DNA of 64,000 nt, taken from NCBI GenBank assembly GCA_910574865.1, contig CAJTDN010000001.1, positions 248,001-312,000 of the forward strand, written 5' to 3'. The notes below the pieces were generated by a model. It saw nothing but the letters and a program-made list of their open reading frames with translations. It had not been told where the DNA came from and did not search any database. Shown here piece after piece: positions 39,185-47,866 of this stretch. The position numbers were made by a program, and so were the translations under genes. Position 1 is the first letter of the stretch, and each line of letters opens with the position of its first letter. This DNA comes from Lachnospiraceae bacterium. Its GTDB lineage: Bacteria > Bacillota > Clostridia > Lachnospirales > Lachnospiraceae.

Positions 39185-41701
39185 TCATACTGCCTCTATC
39201 TGCACCTTCGCGTCTGCCATGCCCTCGGAAGAAAGTGTCACGGTAACCATGCCCTTTTCGCCCGTGCCGCGCACCGCGGCACGCAGCCTGCCTTCATAGG
39301 CCTTGGCCGTCGTGTCGAAATAATTTTCCTCCGACTCCGGATCCGCGCTGCCAAAACCAAGGATGACCCCCGGTCCCTCGATGCCAATCGATACCGCCTT
39401 GTCCGCGCCCGGATTCAAATTGCCGTTTTCATCGACCATGCTGATTTCCACGTAAACGACATCGCTTTCGTCGGCCGGAACCTGCGCCTGGTCCGCCACC
39501 GCCAATATCCTCACGTCGTCCGACGCGGTTACCAGCTTGTCGCGTCCCGCTTCCACGCCGTCTTTATAGGCAACGACTTCCACCGTGCCCGGCTCGTAGA
39601 CCGTGTCAAACAGCACGATATATTTCTTGTCCTCGCCGACTTTCCTGCGCCCGGCCGACTTTCCGTTGACGAACAGTTCCGCCTCGTCCGCGTTGGCATA
39701 GACCTCCACTTTCACCGGCTTCCCTTCATAACCCTTCCAATTCCAGCTGCGCACGGCGTTCGTCATGCTCCACTGCGTCATGCCATGCTTGTCGCCATAA
39801 TGCTCCGGAGTCTGCACACCGATAAACGGTTTCGTGCGGAATCCCCAAATCAATTCACGCCAGTAGGAAGTCACCCTTCTGTCACCAATGATGTTGATGT
39901 CTCCGCAATACGCGACCTTGCACGGATACGACGCGTAAAAGCTCATTTGCCCGTCAGTATCATAGTTCACTTTTCCAATGCCGGCCTCGCCCAGGTAGTC
40001 CCAGGCCGTCCAGTCGAAATCGCCAATCACGTACGGCAGTTTTTCCACCAACGCCCAGTTCGTGTCCAAATCCGGCGGGTTCGTCTCGGAACCGACGAGG
40101 ATGCGGTTCGGGAACATTGCCCCGTCTTTTTCATAACGTGACGCCGCATAATTGTACCCGGTAATGTCCACCTGCGAGCATGCCTCGTTCACCAAGCCCG
40201 CGGCGAAATCGCTCGCCATCAACTGCGCCATCATGTCGCCCATGCTGCTCATCATGCTGTTGATTTCCTGCGGCTCGCCGTCCTGCGCTCCTTCCGCGCC
40301 AGCCCCCTGGGCCGGCGCTTTGGCCGACTGTGTATTCTCGGCGCCCGCACCTTGAGCCGCGGCCGCCCCGGCCATCAGCTTCGGCAACTGGTCCATCATC
40401 GCCAGCAAAAGGTTCAGGCTGTTCGTCACGTAACGGGAGTCATCAAGGCTTCTCAGCTTGTCGGCCAGTTTCTTGCCCCACTGCACGTCAAACTTGTTTC
40501 CCACCTCCGGAATCTCGTTTCCAATCGAATACATGATGACGCACGGATGATTGTAATCCTTCTTTACCAGATTGGTCACGTCATGCTCCCACCATTCCGC
40601 CATATGGGTACCATAGTCGAAATCCACTTTCGTCGTCGTCCACACGTCCGCGAACTCGTCCATCACGTACATGCCGTATTTGTCGCATGCCGCCAAGAGC
40701 TTTCTGCTCATCGGATAATGGGAACTCCTGATGGCGTTGAATCCCGCCGCCTTCAACTTCTTCACGCGATCCTCGGCCGCATGGGCGAACTCCGCCGTCC
40801 CGATGATGCCGTTGTCATGGTGGATGCAGCCACCGCGTAATTTCACGACCTTTCCATTGACACGCAAGCCGTGTTTCGGGTCAAGCTGCAGCTTGCGGAT
40901 GCCAAATGTCCCGCACTCCGTGTCGATGACATTTTCCCCCTCTTTTATATAAGCACGATATGTATAAAGATAAGGATTCTCCTCATCCCATAATTTCGCG
41001 TCCTGCACGTAGATTCTCTGCTGGTATTCCTGGCTCGTGTGCTCCATGACGGTAACCGGCATCGAGTCCTTCGCCACGAGTTCTCCATCCGCGTCTTTTA
41101 ACTCTACCGTCAACTGCACGTCGCGCACGCCCGTTCCCGTGTACTCTATCGTGGATTTCACGCGGATGACGGCCTGCCCGTCCTCGACCTCCGTCGTCGC
41201 CAGGTGTACGCCGTCGGCCGCCAGGTGCAACCTGTCCGCCACCATCAGGTTGACGTCGCGATAAATGCCGCCACCCGTGTACCAGCGCCCGCTCGGCACG
41301 CCGTTTTTCACGATGACCTTGACATTGTTCGGTTCGTCATAACGCACGAAATTCGTGACATCGAGATAAAAATTACCATATCCGTAAGGGCACTTGCCCA
41401 CATAGGAATTATTCACGTAAACGAACGCGTTCTGGTAAACGCCTTCGAACTCCAGCCAGACGTTCTTGCCCGCGTCCCCGGCCTCCATGGAAAATGTTTT
41501 CGTGTAATTGTAGCTTTCCTCGTGGAAAAAACCGTTCCCGCTGCCGTTTTGCTCGTCGGGATTGCGCTCCGTCCCTACGGACGCGTCATGCGGGAGCGTG
41601 ACCGCCTTCGCCGCATTCGCGCCGCCACCGGCAAGCGCCTCCAGGGCGCTGCCGCCGCCCTTGTTAAACATCCAACCCTTGTTAAAACTTTGTTTCTGCA
41701 T
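39185..41701 (-). CDS. GH2 beta-galactosidase/beta-glucuronidase-like enzyme (paralogue)
   Basis: A cytoplasmic GH2 enzyme of 838 residues, clearly related to the one at 35448-38036 (both start MQKQxFN). The jelly-roll domain (YQNAFVYVNNSYVGKCPYGY), the TIM barrel with acid/base Glu in YSIGNEI (about 396) and nucleophile Glu in LVGSETNPPD (about 539), and C-terminal beta domains are complete. An Ala/Gly/Gln-rich insert (KAPAQGAGAEGAQDGEPQ, about residues 445-480) sits at the same place as in the paralogue. Start at 41701 after AAGGAGGG. It is divergent from an AraC regulator, its probable controller. Confidence 0.92.
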   Translation of the reverse strand: MQKQSFNKGWMFNKGGGSALEALAGGGANAAKAVTLPHDASVGTERNPDEQNGSGNGFFHEESYNYTKTFSMEAGDAGKNVWLEFEGVYQNAFVYVNNSYVGKCPYGYGNFYLDVTNFVRYDEPNNVKVIVKNGVPSGRWYTGGGIYRDVNLMVADRLHLAADGVHLATTEVEDGQAVIRVKSTIEYTGTGVRDVQLTVELKDADGELVAKDSMPVTVMEHTSQEYQQRIYVQDAKLWDEENPYLYTYRAYIKEGENVIDTECGTFGIRKLQLDPKHGLRVNGKVVKLRGGCIHHDNGIIGTAEFAHAAEDRVKKLKAAGFNAIRSSHYPMSRKLLAACDKYGMYVMDEFADVWTTTKVDFDYGTHMAEWWEHDVTNLVKKDYNHPCVIMYSIGNEIPEVGNKFDVQWGKKLADKLRSLDDSRYVTNSLNLLLAMMDQLPKLMAGAAAAQGAGAENTQSAKAPAQGAGAEGAQDGEPQEINSMMSSMGDMMAQLMASDFAAGLVNEACSQVDITGYNYAASRYEKDGAMFPNRILVGSETNPPDLDTNWALVEKLPYVIGDFDWTAWDYLGEAGIGKVNYDTDGQMSFYASYPCKVAYCGDINIIGDRRVTSYWRELIWGFRTKPFIGVQTPEHYGDKHGMTQWSMTNAVRSWNWKGYEGKPVKVEVYANADEAELFVNGKSAGRRKVGEDKKYIVLFDTVYEPGTVEVVAYKDGVEAGRDKLVTASDDVRILAVADQAQVPADESDVVYVEISMVDENGNLNPGADKAVSIGIEGPGVILGFGSADPESEENYFDTTAKAYEGRLRAAVRGTGEKGMVTVTLSSEGMADAKVQIEAV

Positions 41702-41715
41702 GAAAAACCCTCCTT

Positions 41716-41895
41716 ACAATGAGCACTTGGCGACCGTTCTTTGGTCGCTTACGTGCGAATGTACTCCGCACACCTTGTTGAGGTTCTTTCGAGCCTAGCC
41801 GCGCGGAGTTTCCGCTTTGTCCTCTTACCGTGCGAATGTAGTTACCTGCAACTTGGCGAGGTACTTTCGAGCCTAGTGCAACGTAACTTCCTTAT
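41716..41895. repeat. Structured repeat, copy B
   Basis: Blocks 41787-41816, 41829-41854 and 41871-41895 match copy A (6271-6300, 6312-6336, 6600-6624) almost base for base, in the same order, with GCCTAGTGCANNGTAACTTC at the shared end. An ACTCCGC/GCGGAGT stem is conserved. It lies directly upstream of the GH2 start at 41701, as copy A lies upstream of a GH3 gene. The gap 41702-42153 has no gene. Confidence 0.75.
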
Positions 41896-41973
41896 ATCGT
41901 GTGTTCTGCTTTCATTTTACGCTCCTTCGCACGCCCCCTCAATTGCAACATCACTTGAATTTTGCTTTTTCGC

Positions 41974-42003
41974 TTGCAATTTACTTACATATTCGTGTAT
42001 AGT
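41974..42003 (+). promoter_or_regulatory. Promoter of the AraC gene
   Basis: TTGCAA (41974-41979) and TATAGT (41998-42003) are 18 bp apart. The -35 lies in one arm of AATTGCAA (41941-41948) and TTGCAATT (41974-41981), an inverted pair that could be the regulator's own site. The same TTGCAA motif recurs at the other AraC locus (53400-53429). Confidence 0.55.
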
Positions 42004-42153
42004 AAGGGTAAGAGCCATGGCACGTATAAAATCCAGGAACACCTCGGCGTTCTCACTGCGGCATTCCCGCGGCGCGCGGGCCGGCCCTGCTGGCAAAATA
42101 CGTCCTGGCACGCCTGACATATGCATCCAAACGACACGAAAGGGGAGTTTTCC

Positions 42154-43239
42154 ATGCAAAAAGAAATCATCACGCCCGACAAGGCATTTGACGTGTACAA
42201 GCAGCATAGCGAATTGGAATTCGAGGACAATTCGCTGGAAATCCACAATTTTGACAGTCATTCCAACACCTATTACAACCTCAACACACCCTTGCACCTG
42301 ATTTTAATGTACAATACTTGCGGATTACCAAACGTGACCGACAATTTTCTATCCATCTCCCCATCCGGCTCCCATTTTCTCTGCAATGATTCCCATATGG
42401 ACGGTATTTCCAAGCCGCACCGGCACAATTATTTCGAACTTTTAATCGTGCTCAAAGGAAAAATCATGCAGGAAATCGAGGGGAAGGAATATCTCTACCC
42501 TGCCGGTTCCTGCTGCCTGATCAATCATAACATCACGCATACGGAACGTTTTCTCAAGGAGGGGTTCGTCCTTTTCCTGGGGCTGAGAATGGATTTCGTC
42601 AAGGAGCTAATAGCCGGAAGCAAGTCCGCCATCTTCCCCGCCTCCAACCTTGCCACTTCCAATTCCATATTTACGTTCATGGAAGAAAACATTGTCAGTG
42701 ACGCGCAAAAATATTACCTCGATTTCTTTCCGGTCTACCAAAACCACAAAAGCACCGAAACACTCCACCGCGTCGCCGACTCGCTGGTCCGCGCGTTATT
42801 CCTGCCGCGGCTGGGCGTGGACCATGTGTTGAAGGGGCTGCTCTACGAATTATTCGACTACCTGGACACGAAGCAGGCGTACCACGTCATTCCGATGAAG
42901 CTCAGTTCCAAAAACGACGCGTTGCTCTTTTCCCGCATCCGCCACCTGATGGAGGACACGAACGGCCGTATGCCCCGTGCCGAGCTGGAAAAGGCATTAA
43001 ATTACAGTGGAAATTACCTCAACACCATCGTCAAAACGTACACCGGCAGGAACCTGTTCGACTATGGCATGACGTTCTGCATGAAACGGGCCGCGAGGCT
43101 TTTAACCGAAACGGACATGTCCGTGGCGGCGATTGCCGAAACGCTGAAATTTTCCAACCAGGGACATTTTTACAAGTTGTTCAAAGAAACCTTCGGCTGC
43201 CTGCCGAAAGAATATCGAAGGACGCACAAAACGGCATGA
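42154..43239 (+). CDS. AraC-family transcriptional regulator
   Basis: A 361-residue AraC regulator. The N-terminal part has a cupin-like sensor (KPHRHNYFELLIVLKGKIMQ, GSCCLINHNITHTE), and the C-terminal 100 residues carry the double HTH (ELEKALNYSGNYLNTIVKTY, MSVAAIAETLKFSNQGHFYK, FGCLPKEYRR). Such proteins bind sugars and activate transport or glycosidase genes. The ATG at 42154 follows AGGGGAG by six bases; the earlier in-frame ATG at 42121 has no ribosome binding site. It is divergent from the GH2 gene at 39185-41701, its most likely target. Confidence 0.92.
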   Translation: MQKEIITPDKAFDVYKQHSELEFEDNSLEIHNFDSHSNTYYNLNTPLHLILMYNTCGLPNVTDNFLSISPSGSHFLCNDSHMDGISKPHRHNYFELLIVLKGKIMQEIEGKEYLYPAGSCCLINHNITHTERFLKEGFVLFLGLRMDFVKELIAGSKSAIFPASNLATSNSIFTFMEENIVSDAQKYYLDFFPVYQNHKSTETLHRVADSLVRALFLPRLGVDHVLKGLLYELFDYLDTKQAYHVIPMKLSSKNDALLFSRIRHLMEDTNGRMPRAELEKALNYSGNYLNTIVKTYTGRNLFDYGMTFCMKRAARLLTETDMSVAAIAETLKFSNQGHFYKLFKETFGCLPKEYRRTHKTA

Positions 43240-43358
43240 AACTGATGGCGAATCCGCCCTGATCCGTAACTCACGTTTCCATGCCGTTTTTCCGTTTGTT
43301 CCTATATGCGGCTGGTCAAAGCCATGCCCACACGGCCTTGGCGACTCCGTAAGGAATT

Positions 43359-43907
43359 TCACTCTACGTCCAATTTTAAAAAATCAATTTCCAGGTCATC
43401 GTAAATTCCGGCCTTCACCTTGTCCGAAAGGGAGTAATCCCGCATTTTGTCACGCGCGAAATCGTACACGATAACATGGTTTTTTTCATAATCCACGACC
43501 CAGTACTCTCGAACTCCCGCCGTGCGGTATTTCAGCAGTTTCTTGTAATAATCCATCGGGCGGCTCGTGGGTGAAACCACCTCGATAATCCAGTCAGGCG
43601 CGCCATTACATCCTTTGTCCGTAAGCTTGTCCTTATCACAAACGACAACCAGGTCAGGCTCGACATAATTATAGTCGTCCCCATTCAAAAACACGGCAAA
43701 CGGAGCGATATTCACCTCGCATGAGCCCTTTTTTCCATCAACGTAATCCGCAATTTTACGATATAACGCGCCCACGACACGCTGGTGCAGCCTCCCGGGT
43801 GAAGCCATCATATACAGTTCGCCGTCAATCAACTCCGCCCTCTGCCCCTCCGGCAAGTTGTATACATCATCTACCGTGTAATATTTTATTTGCCTTGCCA
43901 CGCTCAT
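43359..43907 (-). CDS. Uma2-family putative endonuclease
   Basis: A 182-residue member of the Uma2 (DUF820) family, a PD-(D/E)XK nuclease fold protein of unclear role. Visible: YYTVDDVYNLPEGQRAELID with GELYMMASPGRLHQRV, the catalytic region VEPDLVVVCD (Asp) and APDWIIEVVSPTSR (Glu), and YRTAGVREYWVVDY. The ATG at 43907 lies 12 bases after the stop of the G3E GTPase gene. A GTG at 43922 overlapping that stop is an alternative start. It converges with the AraC gene. Confidence 0.88.
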   Translation of the reverse strand: MSVARQIKYYTVDDVYNLPEGQRAELIDGELYMMASPGRLHQRVVGALYRKIADYVDGKKGSCEVNIAPFAVFLNGDDYNYVEPDLVVVCDKDKLTDKGCNGAPDWIIEVVSPTSRPMDYYKKLLKYRTAGVREYWVVDYEKNHVIVYDFARDKMRDYSLSDKVKAGIYDDLEIDFLKLDVE

Positions 43908-43921
43908 TTTCCCACGCCCCA

Positions 43922-44869
43922 CTAATTAAAGTACACCAGCTCTTTAATCTCCTCGGCCGGTTCCACGCACTCCGCCGTGATGACCGGTCCACGTCCGCGA
44001 TACATCTTGAGTTCCTCGTAGCTTATCTTTCCACGCACCTTCACCCACTGTCCGGCCTTCGGCTCCATCGCCCCGCCGACTTTACAGACATAGCCAAGAA
44101 AACTCGTATCGTCCGCACAGCAAGTCATCGCCATGCGCCCTGGCAGAAACGTGTTCGCCGGAAAGCTTTTGGGCCGCAGCGCCCTGGCCACGAATTCCAC
44201 GGTCTTCCCGTCATAACGCTCCTCATGCTCCATCGCGTCGACGTACCAGATACCATAATCCTCCGGGCGGATTTCAACCACCGGCTGCTCCAAGTCAAAC
44301 GGCACGCTGTCCGCAAAAATGTCCTCGATTTCGCCTTCCTCGTCCTCAAAAATGACCTCCGCCTGGGGGCTTACCACCTTCACGCTTCTTCTGTATCCCG
44401 CCAGGGGCTTCGTGTCCGTGCATCGGTTAAAAAGCACCATTTCCGAGCCACGAACCATTTCCACGAACAAAGGCTTCATGTTATTTAAGTAGACCTGGAA
44501 CGTGCTGGCATCGACCGTCGTCAGCTTCTGCTCCATCATCCAGCCGGTTGGAAGGGTCATCGCCTCGAATTCGCTGACCCGCCACATGCCGTTGTACTCA
44601 ATGACGACCCGCGCCGGATGATGCTTTTCATCCATTTTACGAAGCCACTCTTCCGTCAAATCCTCGGGATTTTCCACCGTCTCCACGACCGTGCGGTGCT
44701 TCTTTAGCAACATCTCGTCGTATTCCTCCTCGCCTTCCTCGCAGAGGATCAAAAGCGTCGCCCCCCGAATCTGAAAATAATTTTGCGTCAACGTGAACTG
44801 TAAAAACTGCGTCTTCCCGCTGTCCAAAAATCCGGTCATCAGATAAACCATAACCTCGCGCTGTTTCAT
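43922..44869 (-). CDS. G3E GTPase fused to a YcgQ/DUF1980-like domain
   Basis: A 315-residue fusion. Residues 1-170 form a CobW/G3E P-loop domain with a divergent Walker A (MTGFLDSGKTQFLQF). It lacks the CxCC metal motif of standard metallochaperones (LILCEEGEEEYD stands there). Residues about 220-310 match the C-terminal domain of YcgQ/TIGR03943 proteins: KSFPANTFLPGRMAMTCCAD and QWVKVRGKI. YcgQ-type proteins normally pair with a membrane permease and are linked to metal homeostasis. The next gene upstream encodes a His-rich G3E metallochaperone, so both probably serve zinc or another metal. Confidence 0.85.
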   Translation of the reverse strand: MKQREVMVYLMTGFLDSGKTQFLQFTLTQNYFQIRGATLLILCEEGEEEYDEMLLKKHRTVVETVENPEDLTEEWLRKMDEKHHPARVVIEYNGMWRVSEFEAMTLPTGWMMEQKLTTVDASTFQVYLNNMKPLFVEMVRGSEMVLFNRCTDTKPLAGYRRSVKVVSPQAEVIFEDEEGEIEDIFADSVPFDLEQPVVEIRPEDYGIWYVDAMEHEERYDGKTVEFVARALRPKSFPANTFLPGRMAMTCCADDTSFLGYVCKVGGAMEPKAGQWVKVRGKISYEELKMYRGRGPVITAECVEPAEEIKELVYFN

Positions 44870-44898
44870 GTTTTTTCACCCTTTCGAACCAGTCCATT

Positions 44899-44974
44899 AT
44901 ACTCACGACAGATTTTATCTGCCGTGAGTATCGCTAAAGCCGCAGCCGCAAAGCGGCATATTTCCTTATGCGGC
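44899..44974. repeat. Hairpin repeat, family Z copy 1
   Basis: ATACTCACG-A-CAGAT pairs with ATCTG-C-CGTGAGTAT (44899-44931), followed by GCCGCA/TGCGGC (44939-44974), within which AGCCGCAGCCGC and AAGCGGCATA stand. The second part is nearly identical to 55066-55105 (copy 2). It lies between the two G3E GTPase genes. Confidence 0.65.
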
Positions 44975-44982
44975 CGTACACA

Positions 44983-46230
44983 TTATTTCACGCCAAACAA
45001 TCCGGCAATTTTTTCCTCATTCAGCTTCGATCCGATCACGCACAAGCGCCCCGTATACTCGGCCGCCCCGGTGCGTACCTCGTGCTCCTTTGGCACCATG
45101 TCAAAATAAATCCATTCTCCATCGGCTCCTGCCACCATGCCCTTCGCACGCAGAATCGTCCCATATTGATCGTCCGAATCCAGCGCCTGCAAAATCTTCG
45201 TGATTTCCTCTTTCGTGTAAGTCTTAATCGTCTCGCGCCCCCAACTGGTGAACACCTCGTCCGCATGATGGTGGCCGTGATGGTCATGGTGATGGCCTTC
45301 ATGGTCGTGATGGTGGTCGTGGCCACATCCGCATCCCTCGTCATGATGGTGGTGATGCTCATGGCCCTCCTCGTCATGATGATGGCGCTCGTGCCCCCCC
45401 TCGTGGTCGTGATCATGATGATGGTGTTCGTGCCCCTCCTCATCGTGATGGCGATGCTCGTACCCTTCCTCATCGTGATGGTGATGCTCGTGCCCTTCCT
45501 CATCGTGATGGTGGTGCCCATGCCCTTCCCCGTCATGGTCATGATGATGTCCGCATCCGCAGGATTCCCCGTGCCCATGCACTTCACCGCACTCCGGGCA
45601 GGCAAGTTCCGCCAGCAGTTCTTCTTCCAAAGACTTGCCGCCCTCCATCGTCTCCAACAGTTTCCCCCCGGATAACCGCTCGATAGGGGTCGTGATAATC
45701 GGCGCCTTTGCGTTCATGGTGCGCAAGATTTCCACGCTTTCCTCGATTTTCCCCTGCTTTGCCTTGTCTGTCCTGCTCAAGATGATTGCGCCCGCATATT
45801 CAATCTGGTTACTGAAAAACTCGCCGAAATTCTTGCTGTAAATCCTGCATTTCGTCACGTCCACGATGGTCGTGAAACTGTTCAGCCTTGCGTCCAAATC
45901 CCCCTGCGCATCCTGCACCGCCTTAATCACGTCGGAAAGCTTCCCCACCCCCGACGGCTCAATCAAAATGCGGTCGGGATGGTACGTCTCTACCACCTCG
46001 TGCAAGGACTTCCCAAAGTCGCCCACCAGAGAGCAGCAGATGCAGCCGGAATTCATTTCCTTGATTTCGATTCCCGAATCCTTCAAAAAACCGCCGTCGA
46101 TGCCAATCTCCCCGAACTCGTTCTCGATCAGGACGACCTGCTCGCCGACAAACGCCTCCTTCAGCATCTTTTTAATAAATGTCGTCTTTCCGGCTCCCAA
46201 AAAACCGGAAACAATATCAATCTTCGTCAT
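44983..46230 (-). CDS. CobW/G3E metallochaperone GTPase with very long His-rich domain
   Basis: A 415-residue COG0523 GTPase that likely delivers zinc (or nickel/cobalt) to target proteins. Walker A is GFLGAGKTTFIKK, the metal motif GCICC is at residues 63-67, and SRTDK serves as the guanine-specificity motif. Residues about 211-322 form a metal-binding insert with CPECGEVHGHGESCGCG, then repeats of the type DEEGHEHHHH; it holds about 49 His residues in 105. The C-terminal CobW domain (ILRAKGMV, GRLCVIGSKL) is complete. The repeat DNA is internally repetitive (30-bp units). Start at 46230 after TTAGGAGGCG. Confidence 0.92.
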   Translation of the reverse strand: MTKIDIVSGFLGAGKTTFIKKMLKEAFVGEQVVLIENEFGEIGIDGGFLKDSGIEIKEMNSGCICCSLVGDFGKSLHEVVETYHPDRILIEPSGVGKLSDVIKAVQDAQGDLDARLNSFTTIVDVTKCRIYSKNFGEFFSNQIEYAGAIILSRTDKAKQGKIEESVEILRTMNAKAPIITTPIERLSGGKLLETMEGGKSLEEELLAELACPECGEVHGHGESCGCGHHHDHDGEGHGHHHHDEEGHEHHHHDEEGYEHRHHDEEGHEHHHHDHDHEGGHERHHHDEEGHEHHHHHDEGCGCGHDHHHDHEGHHHDHHGHHHADEVFTSWGRETIKTYTKEEITKILQALDSDDQYGTILRAKGMVAGADGEWIYFDMVPKEHEVRTGAAEYTGRLCVIGSKLNEEKIAGLFGVK

Positions 46231-46365
46231 GTATAACGCCTCCTAAAATTCTTTCTTCGCACCATTATAATCCTCTTTTTGCAAGAATGCAAGTCAGAGG
46301 GCCACCATACGTTTTTTGAAAATGGCATTCTGGAAACACTTCAAAATCCCATAGGTTTTTTCCCA

Positions 46366-47145
46366 TCATGTTTTAATGTAGCCACTTTTCCCACAATCCA
46401 GCAAAAGCTCCACCGGGCAATGATCCGACCCCGTCACGTCGGTCAGTATCTCTGCGTCCTTCAGCTTGTCCTTCAAGCCTTCCGACACGCAAAAGTAGTC
46501 AATCCGCCATCCGGCATTTTTTTCCCGCGCCTTGAAGCGGTAAGACCACCAGGAATAAACGCCCTCCCGTTCGGGATAAAAATAGCGGAACGTGTCGATG
46601 AACCCGGCGTTTAAAAGTTCCGTGAACTTCTCCCGCTCCTCGTCCGTAAATCCGGCATTCTTACGGTTCGTCTTTGGATTCTTCAAATCAATTTCCTGGT
46701 GCGCCACGTTCATGTCCCCGGTCACGATGACCGGCTTTTTCGTTTCCAGACCCTTCAAATATGCCCGGAAATCATCCTCCCAGCGCATCCGGTAGTCAAG
46801 CCGCTTTAATCCGTCCTGCGAATTTGGCGTGTACACCGCCACGAAATAAAAATCCGCAAACTCGCAAGTGATGACGCGCCCCTCCTGGTCGTGCTCCTCG
46901 ATGCCGATGCCATAGCTGACGGACAAGGGTTCCACCTTGGAAAAAACCGCCGTCCCGGAATATCCCTTCTTCACCGCATAATTCCAATATTGATGATACC
47001 CCTCCAATTCCAAATCAAGCTGCCCCGCCTGCAGCTTCGTCTCCTGCAGGCAGAAAATGTCGGCATCAATCTGCTTGAACACGTCCAAAAATCCCTTTTG
47101 CATGCAGGCCCTAAGGCCGTTCACGTTCCACGATACCAGTTTCAT
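46366..47145 (-). CDS. xth: Exodeoxyribonuclease III
   Basis: An ExoIII-type apurinic/apyrimidinic endonuclease of 259 residues for base-excision repair. Motifs: [15 protein letters not shown] (Asn), [12 protein letters not shown] (catalytic Glu), [27 protein letters not shown] (Asp/Asn), [20 protein letters not shown] and WRIDYF, and the final SDHCPVELL (Asp-His). The 3' end is at 46366 and the start at 47145 after GAGGAAC. It is a stand-alone gene with the metallophosphoesterase about 120 bases upstream. Confidence 0.95.
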   Translation of the reverse strand: MKLVSWNVNGLRACMQKGFLDVFKQIDADIFCLQETKLQAGQLDLELEGYHQYWNYAVKKGYSGTAVFSKVEPLSVSYGIGIEEHDQEGRVITCEFADFYFVAVYTPNSQDGLKRLDYRMRWEDDFRAYLKGLETKKPVIVTGDMNVAHQEIDLKNPKTNRKNAGFTDEEREKFTELLNAGFIDTFRYFYPEREGVYSWWSYRFKAREKNAGWRIDYFCVSEGLKDKLKDAEILTDVTGSDHCPVELLLDCGKSGYIKT

Positions 47146-47263
47146 TCCAGTTCCTCCCCGTCATGATTCACACATGCCGACGCAAAAATACGCCACACGT
47201 TTTGACCACGAGTTCCGCACGTCCCGGCGCGATTGACGCACCATCCGCACGCCCTCCGTTCCA

Positions 47264-47866
47264 TCACTTCGTCTCGTCATACTCGATGATGCACCGTTCG
47301 AAGGCATTGACCACCTGCGTTTCCTCGTACTGGTCATACCTCTTGTGCCGCCTGCCATAATTCAAGTGCACGTGTCCGTGCAGGAAATATTTTGGTTTAT
47401 ATTTTTCCATCAATGATCGAAACGCCGTGAACCCCTGGTGCGGCAAATCCATCCCGTCGTTTAACTGGTAGGCCGGGGCATGGGTGACGAGAATGTCAAA
47501 CCCCTTCTTACGCCGCAGTTTCCACCAAAGCTTCCTTACCCGGCGGTTCATCTGCGCGTCCGTGTACTGGTGCTTTCCAGGACGGTAACGCATGGAACCG
47601 CCCAGCCCCAGGATGCGCACGCCCTTGAACACGAAAATGTCGTCCTCGATACAGACGCACCCCTCCGGCGGCTTGGTTTCGTATTTTTCATCATGGTTCC
47701 CATGCACGTACAACACCGGAACATTAGACAATGTCACCAAAAACATCAAGTAATCCGGGTTCAGGTCGCCGCACGATATGATCAAGTCAATGTCCTTTAA
47801 TTTGCCCGGCTCGTAAAAATCCCACAAATACCGGGACTCCTCGTCCGCAATCGCCAGAATTTTCAT
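47264..47866 (-). CDS. Calcineurin-like metallophosphoesterase
   Basis: A 200-residue phosphoesterase of the calcineurin-like fold. The metal-binding blocks are ISCGDLNPDYL (GD), YVHGNHDEKYE (GNHD), VTHAPAYQ and FLHGHVHLN (GHxH). The first block is altered: IADEESRYLWDF replaces the usual DxHG, so one site may be weakened. The substrate is unknown. The ATG at 47866 overlaps the stop of the BMP-domain gene as ATGA; the two are translationally coupled. Confidence 0.88.
   Translation of the reverse strand: MKILAIADEESRYLWDFYEPGKLKDIDLIISCGDLNPDYLMFLVTLSNVPVLYVHGNHDEKYETKPPEGCVCIEDDIFVFKGVRILGLGGSMRYRPGKHQYTDAQMNRRVRKLWWKLRRKKGFDILVTHAPAYQLNDGMDLPHQGFTAFRSLMEKYKPKYFLHGHVHLNYGRRHKRYDQYEETQVVNAFERCIIEYDETK

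Noticed and set aside
44968-45675. Plus-strand frame rich in Met and Val opposite the His-rich GTPase
   Set aside because: It is the reverse complement of His codons (CAT/CAC giving ATG/GTG). The GTPase frame has Walker and CxCC motifs.
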